From positions 499,339-563,338 of the forward strand of contig JAUHXS010000001.1 of NCBI GenBank assembly GCA_030426955.1: 64,000 nucleotides of DNA, in the 5' to 3' direction. The position numbers and the translations under genes were made by a program. Shown piece by piece: positions 43,824-52,710 of this stretch. Each line of letters starts with the position of its first letter. The stretch's first letter is position 1. Origin of the DNA: Bacteroidia bacterium (GTDB lineage: Bacteria > Bacteroidota > Bacteroidia > Chitinophagales > JAUHXS01). The notes under the pieces are model-generated. The model worked only from the letters and a program-made list of their open reading frames with translations. It had not been told where the DNA came from and did no database searches.

Positions 43824-45317
43824 ATGAAGCTACTCATCTTCATAGTCGCTTATAATGCTGAAAAACATATCAGCAAGGTATTACAAAGAATCCCTAAAAC
43901 TATTCTGGATACTTATGACTATGAAATTCTGATTATTGATGACTCTTCTAAAGACAAGACATTTGATGTCGCCAAAAATTTCCAAAGTACGCATAGCGAT
44001 ATCAACTTAAAAGTACTATACAACCCAATTAATCAAGGGTACGGTGGAAATCAGAAATTAGGATATCACTACGCTATTAAAAATGGCTTTGATGCTGTTG
44101 TTTTGCTTCATGGTGACGGACAGTATGCACCTGAAATCATGCAGGACATGGTTTCCCCAATAGAAAAGGGAGAGGCTGAACTTGTAATGGGCTCAAGAAT
44201 GATTATCAAGGGCGGTGCCTTAAAAGGCGGTATGCCTCTCTATAAGTTTGTTGGCAACAAAGTCCTGACAACCATTCAAAATAAGATTTTAAAAACCAAC
44301 TTGACAGAGTTTCATTCTGGATATCGGGCATTTTCTGTAAAAGCTTTAGCGGATATCCCTTTTGAGAGGAATACAAATGGATTTGACTTTGATACCTTAA
44401 TTATTATTCAATTTATCTTAAAGCAGTTTAACATCAAAGAAATTCCTATCCCGACACATTATGGAGACGAAATATGTCATGTTAATGGCTTTGAGTATGC
44501 CTGGCAAGTTTCTATATTCTCGCTTAAAAGCAGACTGCACAAAATGGGCATCTTTTACCAACGCTCCTTTGACGTGCACAATGAGCCCAAATACGACTTA
44601 AAAATGGGTTATACCTCTTCCCATACCCTAGCCATTAATCACATTAAACCAGAAAGTAAAGTATTGGACATCGGCTGCGGTAACGGCAGTGTATTGAAAG
44701 CATTACAAGAAAAAAGCTGCAAGATATCTGGCATTGATTTACTTCCAGAGGAACAACTTATCACAACCCTTGACAAATACCACTTATGCAACTTAGATGA
44801 ATTAAACTTACCCAAAGATGCTTTTGAAGTGGATTATATATTGTTTTTAGATGTGCTGGAAAAACTTAAAGAACCCGAAAAGTTTATGGATCATTTGAGG
44901 GAACGCTGTCAACTGAATCAACCATCGGTGATTATCACGACACCAAATATTGGCTTTTTTATATCTAGACTGCAACTGTTACTAGGCAACTTTAATTACA
45001 ACAAGCGCGGGATTTTAGACTTTACACATCGACGACTATTTACGTTTAATTCACTTAAAAAACTTTGCAAACAGTCGGGCTATATTATTAAAAAAAGCAA
45101 GGGTATTCCAGCTCCATTTCCTAAAGCAATCAAGAACAACTTCTTCAGTCGATTATTACTAGGAATTAATAAACTGCTCATCAACATAAGCAAAAGGCTT
45201 TTTGCGTACCAGATATATATAGAGGTATCTCCTACCCCTGTTGTCACACATTTGATGGAACACTCCATTGACAAAAGCGCCAAAAGAAAGGTAGAAAAGG
45301 TAGCTGAAACAAGTTAA
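43824..45317 (+). CDS. Bifunctional family 2 glycosyltransferase / SAM-dependent methyltransferase
   Basis: A 497-residue fusion. Residues 1-240 are a DPM1-like GT2 (LLIFIVAYNAEKHISKVLQRIP, IIDDSSKD, VLLHGDGQYAPE, GSRMIIKGGALKGGMPLYK, SGYRAFS). Residues 260-420 are a class I methyltransferase with motif I VLDIGCGNGSVLKAL (280-294), IDLLPEE and LFLDVLEKLKEP. Both domains keep the essential motifs. The arrangement implies transfer of a sugar to a polyprenyl or glycan acceptor followed by methylation, as in surface polysaccharide synthesis. It is followed 4 bp later by the DUF2200 gene. Confidence 0.87.
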   Translation: MKLLIFIVAYNAEKHISKVLQRIPKTILDTYDYEILIIDDSSKDKTFDVAKNFQSTHSDINLKVLYNPINQGYGGNQKLGYHYAIKNGFDAVVLLHGDGQYAPEIMQDMVSPIEKGEAELVMGSRMIIKGGALKGGMPLYKFVGNKVLTTIQNKILKTNLTEFHSGYRAFSVKALADIPFERNTNGFDFDTLIIIQFILKQFNIKEIPIPTHYGDEICHVNGFEYAWQVSIFSLKSRLHKMGIFYQRSFDVHNEPKYDLKMGYTSSHTLAINHIKPESKVLDIGCGNGSVLKALQEKSCKISGIDLLPEEQLITTLDKYHLCNLDELNLPKDAFEVDYILFLDVLEKLKEPEKFMDHLRERCQLNQPSVIITTPNIGFFISRLQLLLGNFNYNKRGILDFTHRRLFTFNSLKKLCKQSGYIIKKSKGIPAPFPKAIKNNFFSRLLLGINKLLINISKRLFAYQIYIEVSPTPVVTHLMEHSIDKSAKRKVEKVAETS

Positions 45318-45321
45318 TCCC

Positions 45322-45687
45322 ATGACAGACACTATTCACCATGATGAGCGTATTGCAAACATGACATTTGCATCAGTTTACCCTCATTATGTTACTAAAG
45401 TAGAAAGAAAAGGAAGAACGAAAGAAGAATTACACCAAGTCATTGAATGGCTGACTGGATACAATAAAGATAAATTAGATGGGCTTATTGATGAGAAGGT
45501 GACCTTTGAGTCATTCTTCAATAATGCTAGGCTACATCCAAATGCTAAACTTATTACTGGTGTTATATGCGGATATCGAGTTGAAGAAATCACAAACTCC
45601 ATTACTCAGCAAGTAAGATATCTAGACAAACTAGTGGATGAACTAGCAAAAGGTCGTAAGATGGAAAAGATATTGAGGAGTAAGTAA
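45322..45687 (+). CDS. DUF2200 family protein
   Basis: A 121-residue soluble protein whose whole length matches the conserved DUF2200 pattern: HHDERIANMTFASVYPHYVTKVERKGRTKEELHQVIEWLTGY, FFNNARLHPNAKLITGVICGYRVEEI, IRYLDKLVDELAKGRKMEKILR-like end. The family is annotated only as a domain of unknown function. It begins 4 bp after the glycosyltransferase fusion, but this is probably a shared transcript rather than a shared pathway. Confidence 0.87.
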   Translation: MTDTIHHDERIANMTFASVYPHYVTKVERKGRTKEELHQVIEWLTGYNKDKLDGLIDEKVTFESFFNNARLHPNAKLITGVICGYRVEEITNSITQQVRYLDKLVDELAKGRKMEKILRSK

Positions 45688-45710
45688 CTTCACCTACTTG
45701 CATCATGTTT

Positions 45711-45740
45711 TCTCAGAATCTCCTTCAAGGAACTCTGAGA
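45711..45740. repeat. Member of the dispersed REP-like palindrome family
   Basis: TCTCAGA and TCTGAGA form 7-bp arms with a CCTT-c-AAGG dyad in the loop. The arms match those of the 48522-48549 copy but the core has diverged. Confidence 0.5.
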
Positions 45741-45818
45741 GTAAGAGGCATCGTTCTTGCCTGGCTTTTCACTTCCACCTTTACTATTTTATTCGTACAT
45801 AATAAATAACCATTGGCT

Positions 45819-46121
45819 TTAAAGCTTCTCCCCTTTTACTAATAATACCGACTTAACCGATTCCTCTTTCAAATGCATAAAAGCTAAACGACGATCGTCT
45901 TGCATAAACTCAGCAAAGCTTTGCTCAGAGTCAAACGAGATAAAGTGAATTTCATAGGGTAATTCTTTGTCTTCATCAACAAAGCTGTCCTCTGAAGGTC
46001 TAATTCTGTAAATGATCTTGCCATTATACTCTTCCATAAGCGGAATGGCATGTGCTTCAAAGTCTAGAAAAGCTTGTTCTTTTCCGGACTTAATGAAAAC
46101 GAGTTGAGTAAGATATATCAT
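45819..46121 (-). CDS. DUF1330-like protein
   Basis: The 100-residue protein has the ferredoxin-like pattern of the DUF1330/ABM-type dimeric alpha-beta barrel family: IYLTQLVFIKSGKEQAFLDFEAHAIPLMEEYNGKIIYRIRPSE, then PYEIHFISFDSEQSFAEFMQDDRRLAFMHLK. These are small dimers of unknown role. It stands alone between repeats, convergent with the DUF2200 gene. Confidence 0.7.
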   Translation of the reverse strand: MIYLTQLVFIKSGKEQAFLDFEAHAIPLMEEYNGKIIYRIRPSEDSFVDEDKELPYEIHFISFDSEQSFAEFMQDDRRLAFMHLKEESVKSVLLVKGEKL

Positions 46122-46199
46122 ACTTTTAGTTATATGATATAAAGATATGCTTAAACTATTGTCATTATAATATTTTATAGAATAATGATCTCAGGTCAC

Positions 46200-46259
46200 G
46201 ATTTCCGACGAATTGCTCGTACCTCATAATTCTCGGAAATGACGTTAGGGCTGTTTTAT
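46200..46259. repeat. 60-bp dispersed repeat, copy 1
   Basis: This 60-bp block matches 48054-48113 at 57 of 60 bases in the same orientation. It folds as an imperfect hairpin: TTTCCGACGAATT pairs with AATTCTCGGAAA apart from a one-base bulge. The two copies flank the T9SS type A gene. Confidence 0.85.
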
Positions 46260-46326
46260 AGTAAGCTTAAGTACACTTAAACAAAAACTCAAGCTAGTAA
46301 GGGAAAACAATATTAAACAAGTTTGT

Positions 46327-47733
46327 TTATTTCTTGATCATTTTTATTAATTCTTGACCATTATAATACCTCAGAAAGTATACTCCACTTGGTTGCTTTT
46401 TCAAATCTATTTTAAATTTTGAACTTCCATCTCCGCTTGCTTGAACAATTACTTTTCCTAGAGAATTTAAAATTTGAATGGCTTGGTTATGCACAGAAGT
46501 AGATATTACTACTTCGTCATTAAAAGGGTTTGGATAAACAAAGAAAAAATCAGAAGAAGCTCCTGATTCATATAGTGAAGTTTCACAACTAATAATCTCA
46601 ATATTTATTGAATCGCTTGAGGTACATTTTACATTATTTTTAACTTGTACGTCGTATGATCCAGATTCAAATGCCCAAAAAGAAGAATCTTCACTATTAT
46701 CACTCCATAGATACGACCAGTAAGTTCCTTTAGGATTAAGCAGCAGACTATCTCCTTCACAGATAGAAGTGTCATTCCCTAAAAATGGCTTCTCTATACC
46801 AATAGAAGTAAGCATTATTTCATTTGAAGTCTTAATGGGATGTGTAGACTTTAAGACTACCTTATAATGTTCTCCAAAGACAACACCCTTTGGAATTAAC
46901 CCTACGATGGTATCACTAGAAGTATTATGCACAGAACCTATAATGCTACCAGAATCTATAATACCTGTGGCATCAGATAAAATTAAATTAAAATCGTTAT
47001 CAGATTCAAATGAGTCTGCAGTAAAATAAGCAAGGATCGTATCCATTGCACATAACGAGAATTGCGAAACAGAATCAATATTTATATCACTTGCATTCGA
47101 AGTAGTTGAACTATTTATGTTTTTCAAATCAACGGTAATAAAAGTATCATCGGGCATATAATCATACAGCTCGTTATCTGGAAATCCTCCATGATTTTGA
47201 CTTGTAGATGCTAATACTAAGTCAAAAACCCCATCATTATCGACATGATCCAGATCTGAAGTAGCAATAGAAAAGTATAAGGTACTATCACCTTCAAATG
47301 AAAAGTTAAGGCTACCGACATCAGCCCCTGAGCCAGGAGCCCATTCTTGAATTACAACAGTTGGAATAGATGTTCTAACAAGTACTGTAAAACTATCAAA
47401 TTTCATGGATTGGTTGGGGCTAGGATCTGTTGGAAAAAACAGCGCATCAGAAAGCATAAGTCCATTAGTTATGTCATTATCGCTATTTATCCAAATAACG
47501 ATTTCGTAATTAGAGCTTAAAGCAGAATTATGCAATTCAAGCTTAAATGTTACTGAATCTTCCGTTGCGTTTTTTGCAATTGAAATACTCTTAAAATCAG
47601 GACCACCAGCAAAATTAATATCCCCAGCTGAATCACTTCCAATCTCAATGAAAGATTGCCCGCTTATTAAAAATGAATACAGCATCAAATAAAATAGGAT
47701 GAAACTCTTTTTTACCAATAATTTGTTATTCAA
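46327..47733 (-). CDS. T9SS type A secreted protein, TTG start
   Basis: A 468-residue exported protein. The N-terminus MNNKLLVKKSFILFYLMLYSFLISGQ is a signal peptide that needs a TTG start, since the first ATG is at residue 17 and no ATG precedes. The body contains beta-rich segments (FIEIGSDSAGDINFAGGPDFKSISI) resembling cadherin/choice-of-anchor-type domains, then an Ig-like repeat (WSYLWSDNSEDSSFWAFESGSYDVQVKN). The C-terminus (FFFVYPNPFNDEVVIS... IQILNSLGKVIVQ... IDLKKQPSGVYFLRYYNGQELIKMIKK) is the Por_Secre_tail type A signal, unlike the type B proteins elsewhere in the window. Ligand unknown. Confidence 0.83.
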   Translation of the reverse strand: MNNKLLVKKSFILFYLMLYSFLISGQSFIEIGSDSAGDINFAGGPDFKSISIAKNATEDSVTFKLELHNSALSSNYEIVIWINSDNDITNGLMLSDALFFPTDPSPNQSMKFDSFTVLVRTSIPTVVIQEWAPGSGADVGSLNFSFEGDSTLYFSIATSDLDHVDNDGVFDLVLASTSQNHGGFPDNELYDYMPDDTFITVDLKNINSSTTSNASDINIDSVSQFSLCAMDTILAYFTADSFESDNDFNLILSDATGIIDSGSIIGSVHNTSSDTIVGLIPKGVVFGEHYKVVLKSTHPIKTSNEIMLTSIGIEKPFLGNDTSICEGDSLLLNPKGTYWSYLWSDNSEDSSFWAFESGSYDVQVKNNVKCTSSDSINIEIISCETSLYESGASSDFFFVYPNPFNDEVVISTSVHNQAIQILNSLGKVIVQASGDGSSKFKIDLKKQPSGVYFLRYYNGQELIKMIKK

Positions 47734-47949
47734 GGTTGTAAGTTTAAATAGTAAAGTTTAAATATAAATTGTTTTGTAATTGGAGTCACACCAAGTCATA
47801 ATATTAGTTAGACTTCTGATAGACGATCAACAATCCATAAAACACACATTATCAATTCAATAAAATACAAATCTGTTTATTTTTTAAGTATGTAGTTATA
47901 GATTAAACCTTCCAATATGTAAATCTTGATCATTTTGAGCCTAAATTCT

Positions 47950-47977
47950 CTTAGAGTCTCCTGCGAGAAACTTTAAG
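47950..47977. repeat. Divergent member of the REP-like palindrome family
   Basis: CTTAGAGT pairs with AACTTTAAG apart from one mismatch over 28 bp, and the loop contains CTCCTGCGAGA, close to CTCTGCGAGA of the copy at 48522. Confidence 0.5.
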
Positions 47978-48053
47978 TGAATCCAACACGTCATTTCATT
48001 GGTGAGTTCTGCTTTTAGCAGAACGAAACCTGAAATCCTGATGTTCAAATCAA

Positions 48054-48113
48054 GATTTCCGATGAATTGCTCGTACCTCACAATTCTCGGAAATGACGTT
48101 AGGGTTGTTTTAT
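48054..48113. repeat. 60-bp dispersed repeat, copy 2
   Basis: It matches the 46200-46259 block at 57 of 60 bases (three transitions). It lies in the repeat-rich region beyond the T9SS type A gene. Confidence 0.85.
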
Positions 48114-48357
48114 GTCATGTCAAAGCATTAGACATCATACTCACAAGCACCGCTCCGCTAATGCTTGCGAGAGAGAGTGCACGAGACATCTAACTTATTT
48201 ACAATACTAAAGGTGGATTTTTCTCCGCTAACTAGCGGATCAAAATGACAAGATGATAAATAAACCACCTACTAAAATGTCATGCCGAGGTACGAGGCAT
48301 CTATCTTTTGATGCTAAATTGATTAATAATTCCAAAACATTAATAGCTGTATTGTAA

Positions 48358-48492
48358 TACATTCATCACAATCCTGTACAGAAAAAATGGAACCTAGTTG
48401 ACGATTTTATATATTATCCTCATTCGAGTGCTAAGTTTTATGAAACAAATCAACAAGGAATCTATATGGTTGAGCACTTTGATGATCACTAA
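48358..48492 (+). pseudogene. C-terminal remnant of an IS200/REP-associated tyrosine transposase
   Basis: Translation gives YIHHNPVQKKWNLVDDFIYY, PHSSAKFYETN, then a short tail ending in DDH and TAA. YIHxNPV ... YxxSSAxxYE is the hallmark C-terminal block of Y1 transposase relatives (RAYT type) in Bacteroidota. A TAA lies directly before the Tyr and the catalytic HUH and Tyr regions are gone, so it is a 5'-truncated fragment. Confidence 0.75.
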
Positions 48493-48521
48493 ACTTAGAG
48501 AAGTTACATAATCAAGAACAA

Positions 48522-48549
48522 CTCAGAGTCCTCTGCGAGAGACTCTGAG
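48522..48549. repeat. 28-bp REP-like palindrome next to the transposase remnant
   Basis: CTCAGAGTC and GACTCTGAG are perfect 9-bp arms around the 10-nt loop CTCTGCGAGA. It ends 57 bp beyond the transposase stop; related copies occur at 3970, 45711 and 47950. Confidence 0.8.
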
Positions 48550-48614
48550 GGAAGGGAATGACAATAAACGCTTTATTTTATGACAGCCTAAGTTATGCTT
48601 TACTATGCTAAAAT

Positions 48615-49388
48615 CTAGTAAGGATAATTTCTACCGATTGTGTTGTATTCTAACGAGGCATGTGGAAATAGAATTTTATTAACTTTTGACATATTTATTA
48701 TTACTATTTTGTCCTTTTGCTGAAGAAATATATAGTCTTTTACTTTACCAATTAAATAGTCATTTTTCTGGAGAAGATATTTACTTGAATCAGTCTGTAT
48801 GGTATACCCAGAAAAATCTTTATTTCTTAGAATAGCGAAGTCTCTTTTAGCCAATAAGAAAGATACCGAAGAGAATACTATAACAATGGAAATTCCTAGA
48901 GAAAAGAAACCTCTCTTATCAATTAAATTTTCAAGTTGAACTAAGTCAAAAATTATAACTATTAATTGTAGAAAAAATAATACGAATAAGTACAAGCCAA
49001 TGGTAATTAACTTATACATGAATAAATAAAATCCTACAAACGATAAGGTCAGAGAGAGTAACAATGCAACTACTTGAAATCTTGTTTTAGCTTTGCTTAT
49101 CTTCCTTCCCAAAAGGCGACTAATAACATCAAAATCTTTTTTATTTTCTCTCTTAAAATTATAAGAACTTTTTAATAATAACAGTCCCAAGCCCATATGG
49201 GTCATTGCTATAAGAGATACTGCCATTACAATATTTAAGTCATTTAAAAAAGATGTTATTATCTCAGAAAAGTCAAGGTAGTCTATAATCTGAATGCCAA
49301 AATAATCATAATAAAACTTGAGTTTTAAATACCCAATGTAGATTAGAAAAGAAGTAATTACTGATGAATACTTAATTAACCTATGCAT
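48615..49388 (-). CDS. Hypothetical multipass membrane protein
   Basis: A 257-residue protein with about five hydrophobic helices (YSSVITSFLIYIGYL; LNIVMAVSLIAMTHMGLGLLLL; FQVVALLLSLTLSFVGFYLFMY; IGLYLFVLFFLQLIVIIFDLV; GFFSLGISIVIVFSSVSFLL) and a C-terminal soluble part (KRDFAILRNKDFSGYTIQTDSSKYLLQKNDYLIGKVKDYIFLQQKDKIVIINMSKV). No family is recognised. It follows dnaK on the same strand, but the dnaK terminator lies between them, so it is likely transcribed separately. Confidence 0.65.
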   Translation of the reverse strand: MHRLIKYSSVITSFLIYIGYLKLKFYYDYFGIQIIDYLDFSEIITSFLNDLNIVMAVSLIAMTHMGLGLLLLKSSYNFKRENKKDFDVISRLLGRKISKAKTRFQVVALLLSLTLSFVGFYLFMYKLITIGLYLFVLFFLQLIVIIFDLVQLENLIDKRGFFSLGISIVIVFSSVSFLLAKRDFAILRNKDFSGYTIQTDSSKYLLQKNDYLIGKVKDYIFLQQKDKIVIINMSKVNKILFPHASLEYNTIGRNYPY

Positions 49389-49441
49389 TGTGTAATTTTA
49401 AGATATCCTTTTCAAAAGAAAATAGCTTTACCTTGTTTCGC

Positions 49442-49473
49442 AAAAAAGCCCCACCAAAATTAGTGAGGCTTTT
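49442..49473 (-). terminator. Rho-independent terminator of dnaK
   Basis: On the minus strand AAAAGCCTCAC and GTGGGGCTTTT pair (one G-U), loop TAATTTTG, followed by a T-run. It begins 25 bp past the dnaK stop. Confidence 0.75.
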
Positions 49474-49498
49474 AAGGTAATACAATAGGTATAAATAC

Positions 49499-51439
49499 CT
49501 ATTTTTTATCTTTCTTATCGTCGTCGGTTACTTCCTCAAACTCCACTTCTTCGGCTTCTGCTTTGGTATCTCCTGCACCTGCATCTCCTCCAGGAGCAGC
49601 ACCTTCTGCACCTGCACCGCCAGCAGCTTGTGCTTCTTGCTGAGCTTTGTACATCTCCTCAGAAGCACCTTTCCAGGCTTCTTCTAGTCCTTTCAGACCT
49701 GCTTCAATCTTGTCTAAGTCTTCTGATTTGTGCGCTTCTTTCAGCTCATTCAAGGCACTTTCTACCTTGCTCTTATTGTCAGCAGATAGTTTATCGCCAT
49801 ACTCACTCAATTGCTTCTCTGTCTGAAAGATCATCGAGTCAGCAGAGTTGAGCTTGTCCACACGCTCTTTAGCTGCTTTGTCCGCATCAGCATTTGCCTC
49901 TGCTTCTTTTCTCATTTTTTCGATCTCCTCTTCAGACAATCCAGTAGATGCTTCAATACGAATACTTTGCTCTTTACCTGTGCCCTTATCTTTTGCACTT
50001 ACACTCAAGATGCCATTTGCATCAATATCAAAGGTTACTTCTATTTGAGGTACACCTCTAGGTGCTGGTGGAATACCATCTAAGTGGAAACGTCCAATAG
50101 ATCGGTTATCTGAAGCCATTGGTCTTTCTCCCTGCAATACGTGAATCTCAACCGAAGGTTGATTATCCGCAGCTGTAGAGAATGTCTCAGACTTTTTAGT
50201 CGGGATGGTTGAGTTAGACTCAATCAATCTTGTGGCTACACCACCCATTGTTTCAATACCTAGAGATAATGGCGTTACGTCTAGTAAAAGAACGTCTTTT
50301 ACATCACCACTTAACACACCTCCCTGAATAGATGCACCAATCGCAACCACTTCATCAGGGTTTACACCTTTTGAAGGTTTTTTACCGAAGAATTTCTCAA
50401 CTACTTCCTGAATCTTTGGTATTCTGGTAGAGCCTCCTACTAAGATTACCTCATCGATATCAGAGTTTGACATTCCTGCATCCTTCATTGCCGCCTCACA
50501 CGGTCTTAAACTTCTTTGAATTAAGTCGTCTGCTAATTGCTCAAACTTAGCTCTGGATAACTTTCTTACTAAGTGCTTTGGCACGCCGTCAACAGCCGTT
50601 ACATAAGGCAAGTTGATTTCTGTCTCTGTAGAACTAGATAACTCAATTTTAGCTTTCTCAGCAGCTTCTTTCAATCGCTGCAAAGACATAGGGTCTTTTC
50701 TCAAATCGATGCTCTCATCAGATTTAAACTCTTCTGCTAACCAGTCAATGATTACTTGATCAAAGTCATCACCACCTAAGTGTGTATCACCATTCGTAGA
50801 TTTTACTTCAAATACGCCATCTCCTAATTCTAAGATAGAAATATCGAAAGTACCTCCACCTAAGTCAAACACTGCAATCTTAAGGTCTTGGTTTTTCTTA
50901 TCCATACCATAAGCCAATGCTGCTGCTGTTGGTTCATTGATAATTCTTTGAACTTTTAGCCCCGCAACTTCTCCTGCTTCTTTAGTTGCTTGTCTTTGAG
51001 AGTCGTTGAAATAAGCTGGAACGGTAATTACCGCTTCTGTTACTTCTTGCCCCAAGTAATCTTCTGCCGTCTTTTTCATTTTTTGCAATACCATCGCAGA
51101 GATTTCCTGCGGTGTATATAGACGGTCATCTATTTTTACTCTAGGCGTATCGTTGTCGCCTTTTTCTACTTTATAAGATACTTTGCCAATCTCATCGCTC
51201 ACCTCACTAAACCTATTTCCCATAAATCTTTTGATAGACATGATGGTCTTCTCGGGATTGGTAATAGCTTGTCTTTTTGCAGGATCACCAATTTTTCTTT
51301 CTCCGTTTTCTAGGAAAGCTACAATAGATGGGGTGGTTCTTTTTCCCTCATCATTGGGGATTACGGTAGGCTCGTTCCCCTCCATCACAGCAACGCATGA
51401 GTTGGTAGTCCCTAAATCTATTCCAATAATTTTACCCAT
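49499..51439 (-). CDS. dnaK: Molecular chaperone DnaK (Hsp70)
   Basis: The ATP-dependent chaperone that refolds nascent and stressed proteins. Motifs: [21 protein letters not shown], the phosphate-1/2 loops [14 protein letters not shown] and [13 protein letters not shown], and the substrate domain [15 protein letters not shown] and [16 protein letters not shown]. The C-terminus is a Gly/Ala-rich linker ending in an acidic tail ([17 protein letters not shown]). The length of 646 is standard. No grpE or dnaJ is next to it. A sigma54-like promoter lies at 51478-51496 and a terminator at 49442. Confidence 0.97.
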   Translation of the reverse strand: MGKIIGIDLGTTNSCVAVMEGNEPTVIPNDEGKRTTPSIVAFLENGERKIGDPAKRQAITNPEKTIMSIKRFMGNRFSEVSDEIGKVSYKVEKGDNDTPRVKIDDRLYTPQEISAMVLQKMKKTAEDYLGQEVTEAVITVPAYFNDSQRQATKEAGEVAGLKVQRIINEPTAAALAYGMDKKNQDLKIAVFDLGGGTFDISILELGDGVFEVKSTNGDTHLGGDDFDQVIIDWLAEEFKSDESIDLRKDPMSLQRLKEAAEKAKIELSSSTETEINLPYVTAVDGVPKHLVRKLSRAKFEQLADDLIQRSLRPCEAAMKDAGMSNSDIDEVILVGGSTRIPKIQEVVEKFFGKKPSKGVNPDEVVAIGASIQGGVLSGDVKDVLLLDVTPLSLGIETMGGVATRLIESNSTIPTKKSETFSTAADNQPSVEIHVLQGERPMASDNRSIGRFHLDGIPPAPRGVPQIEVTFDIDANGILSVSAKDKGTGKEQSIRIEASTGLSEEEIEKMRKEAEANADADKAAKERVDKLNSADSMIFQTEKQLSEYGDKLSADNKSKVESALNELKEAHKSEDLDKIEAGLKGLEEAWKGASEEMYKAQQEAQAAGGAGAEGAAPGGDAGAGDTKAEAEEVEFEEVTDDDKKDKK

Positions 51440-51477
51440 TTGTTTCGTTTTTAGTTAATAATGTTTGACATACTTTC

Positions 51478-51496
51478 ATCAATAGTCGTGCCAAAG
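51478..51496 (-). promoter_or_regulatory. Candidate sigma54-type promoter of dnaK
   Basis: On the minus strand CTTTGGCACGACTATTGAT matches the sigma54 pattern TTGGCACG-N4-TTGCW except for GA instead of GC at -12. Its -12 end lies about 40 bp before the dnaK ATG, giving a short leader. No CIRCE element is seen. Confidence 0.5.
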
Positions 51497-51576
51497 CTAA
51501 ATTGGATGAAAAAGTTATGAATTTGTCAGTATTTATATGATTCAGCTACTAAAACTGCTGACAAAATGACACTTTG

Positions 51577-52581
51577 TCAGTTTTTGCTAAACTTGAGATG
51601 CCCTGTAATCGGACCAGAGATTAAACTATCTGTTGTTTGTGTATTATAAAGTACGCTGTCTACGGCGACATAGGATCTACTGGAAAATATTCCAAGTCCA
51701 TTTTCAACATTGGTGTATTCTGGCTGTATTTGTCCCTCAGTAAGTCCAGACTGGGCGTTTTGTACTTCGATAACATTTGACAGCTCTATACCTCCAGCGT
51801 AAAAAATAAACTGATATGGTTGTAAAATCCTTTTTGTAACATTGCTATTCTTTTCTATATTATGTGCAACATAGTTAAAGAAGCTGCTACCAGGAATATC
51901 AAACTCCAAAGAAGCACCCCCATCACTATCGTTGGACTTCAGATTTCTCATTGCTTTCCAGTCTAAGTACTTCTCCGTGGTATCGCTTCCGATAATTTCT
52001 TTATATCTAAACCGGATTATAAGATCATATCGTAAAGCATTTTTAGCTGATTTCCATCTTGTGGTAACTTTTTCAGAAAGCCAGCTTACTGCTATTCCCT
52101 TTCTTGGATACGTAACAGTAAAAGATTCTACGATACTTGCTATAGCGCTTACCTCTTCCCCTGTTTCACTACCTAAAATCCTTAGCTTATAGCTCGAAGT
52201 TTCATTTATAGGATTATTAAAGGCATAAAGATAATTGGGGGAATTGGCGAAAGTGCCTGAAGGTTTTTGCCCTAGAATAGCATTCGCATCAACACGAGAC
52301 AAGGCTGGATATTCAATCAGTGAGCCACTTTCTGTTGTTTCTTCAATAAATACGCCAATATTCTCATGATATAACTGATCACTTTGCTGTGCTAAGACGA
52401 GTGCATTAGTCTCTTCATCTAAAAAGGAACGATTGATTTTTATGTATTGAGTGCTATCATTAGGATCGAGCAACCCATAAACTACTGTATGTTCTTTGTA
52501 ATCTGTCGTAAGATCAAAATCATTAGAACAAGAGAATAAAGTAACAGTAAAAAGTATAGCGGTATAGACTCTTAAATTCAC
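51577..52581 (-). CDS. DUF4249-like lipoprotein, GTG start
   Basis: A 334-residue lipoprotein: MNLRVYTAILFTVTLFSCSNDFDL with a lipobox Cys18. The following block (EHTVVYGLLDPNDSTQYIKINRSFLDEETN, NYLYAFNNPINETSSYKLRIL) resembles the DUF4249 family found beside SusC-type receptors in Bacteroidota, but no receptor gene lies next to it here. The only start that keeps the signal peptide is GTG at 52581. It probably sits on the outer membrane; the role is not known. Confidence 0.68.
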   Translation of the reverse strand: MNLRVYTAILFTVTLFSCSNDFDLTTDYKEHTVVYGLLDPNDSTQYIKINRSFLDEETNALVLAQQSDQLYHENIGVFIEETTESGSLIEYPALSRVDANAILGQKPSGTFANSPNYLYAFNNPINETSSYKLRILGSETGEEVSAIASIVESFTVTYPRKGIAVSWLSEKVTTRWKSAKNALRYDLIIRFRYKEIIGSDTTEKYLDWKAMRNLKSNDSDGGASLEFDIPGSSFFNYVAHNIEKNSNVTKRILQPYQFIFYAGGIELSNVIEVQNAQSGLTEGQIQPEYTNVENGLGIFSSRSYVAVDSVLYNTQTTDSLISGPITGHLKFSKN

Positions 52582-52678
52582 AGCTTAAAGGTAATTATTA
52601 TTGGCATAAAAGCGGAGTATGAGTTCATACAAAAATATTAAATTGTGGAAGTATTTATGAATACTCAGTTCATTCCTC

Positions 52679-52686
52679 TAATTTTG
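52679..52686 (+). promoter_or_regulatory. Possible -7 element of panB
   Basis: TAATTTTG fits TAnnTTTG and ends 24 bp before the panB ATG. No TTTG is found at the matching -33 position. Confidence 0.35.
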
Positions 52687-52710
52687 CATTCCGCTTAAAA
52701 AGAAAGTACT

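Larger units (their letters stand above)
47734..48614. repeat. Repeat-rich, gene-poor region
   Basis: No intact gene is present in these 881 bp. It holds a REP-like palindrome at 47950-47977, GTTCTGC / GCAGAAC (around 48006-48024), the 60-bp repeat (48054-48113), TCCGCTA-AC-TAGCGGA (around 48223-48238), a transposase remnant (48358-48492) and a 28-bp palindrome (48522-48549). It is a graveyard of small mobile elements. Confidence 0.7.

Noticed and set aside
47999-48193. 64-residue plus-strand reading frame
   Set aside because: It runs through the 60-bp dispersed repeat and hairpins; there is no homology and no partner gene.
51440-51576. CIRCE/HrcA operator before dnaK
   Set aside because: No TTAGCACTC-N9-GAGTGCTAA dyad is present; the only signal is the sigma54-like element.
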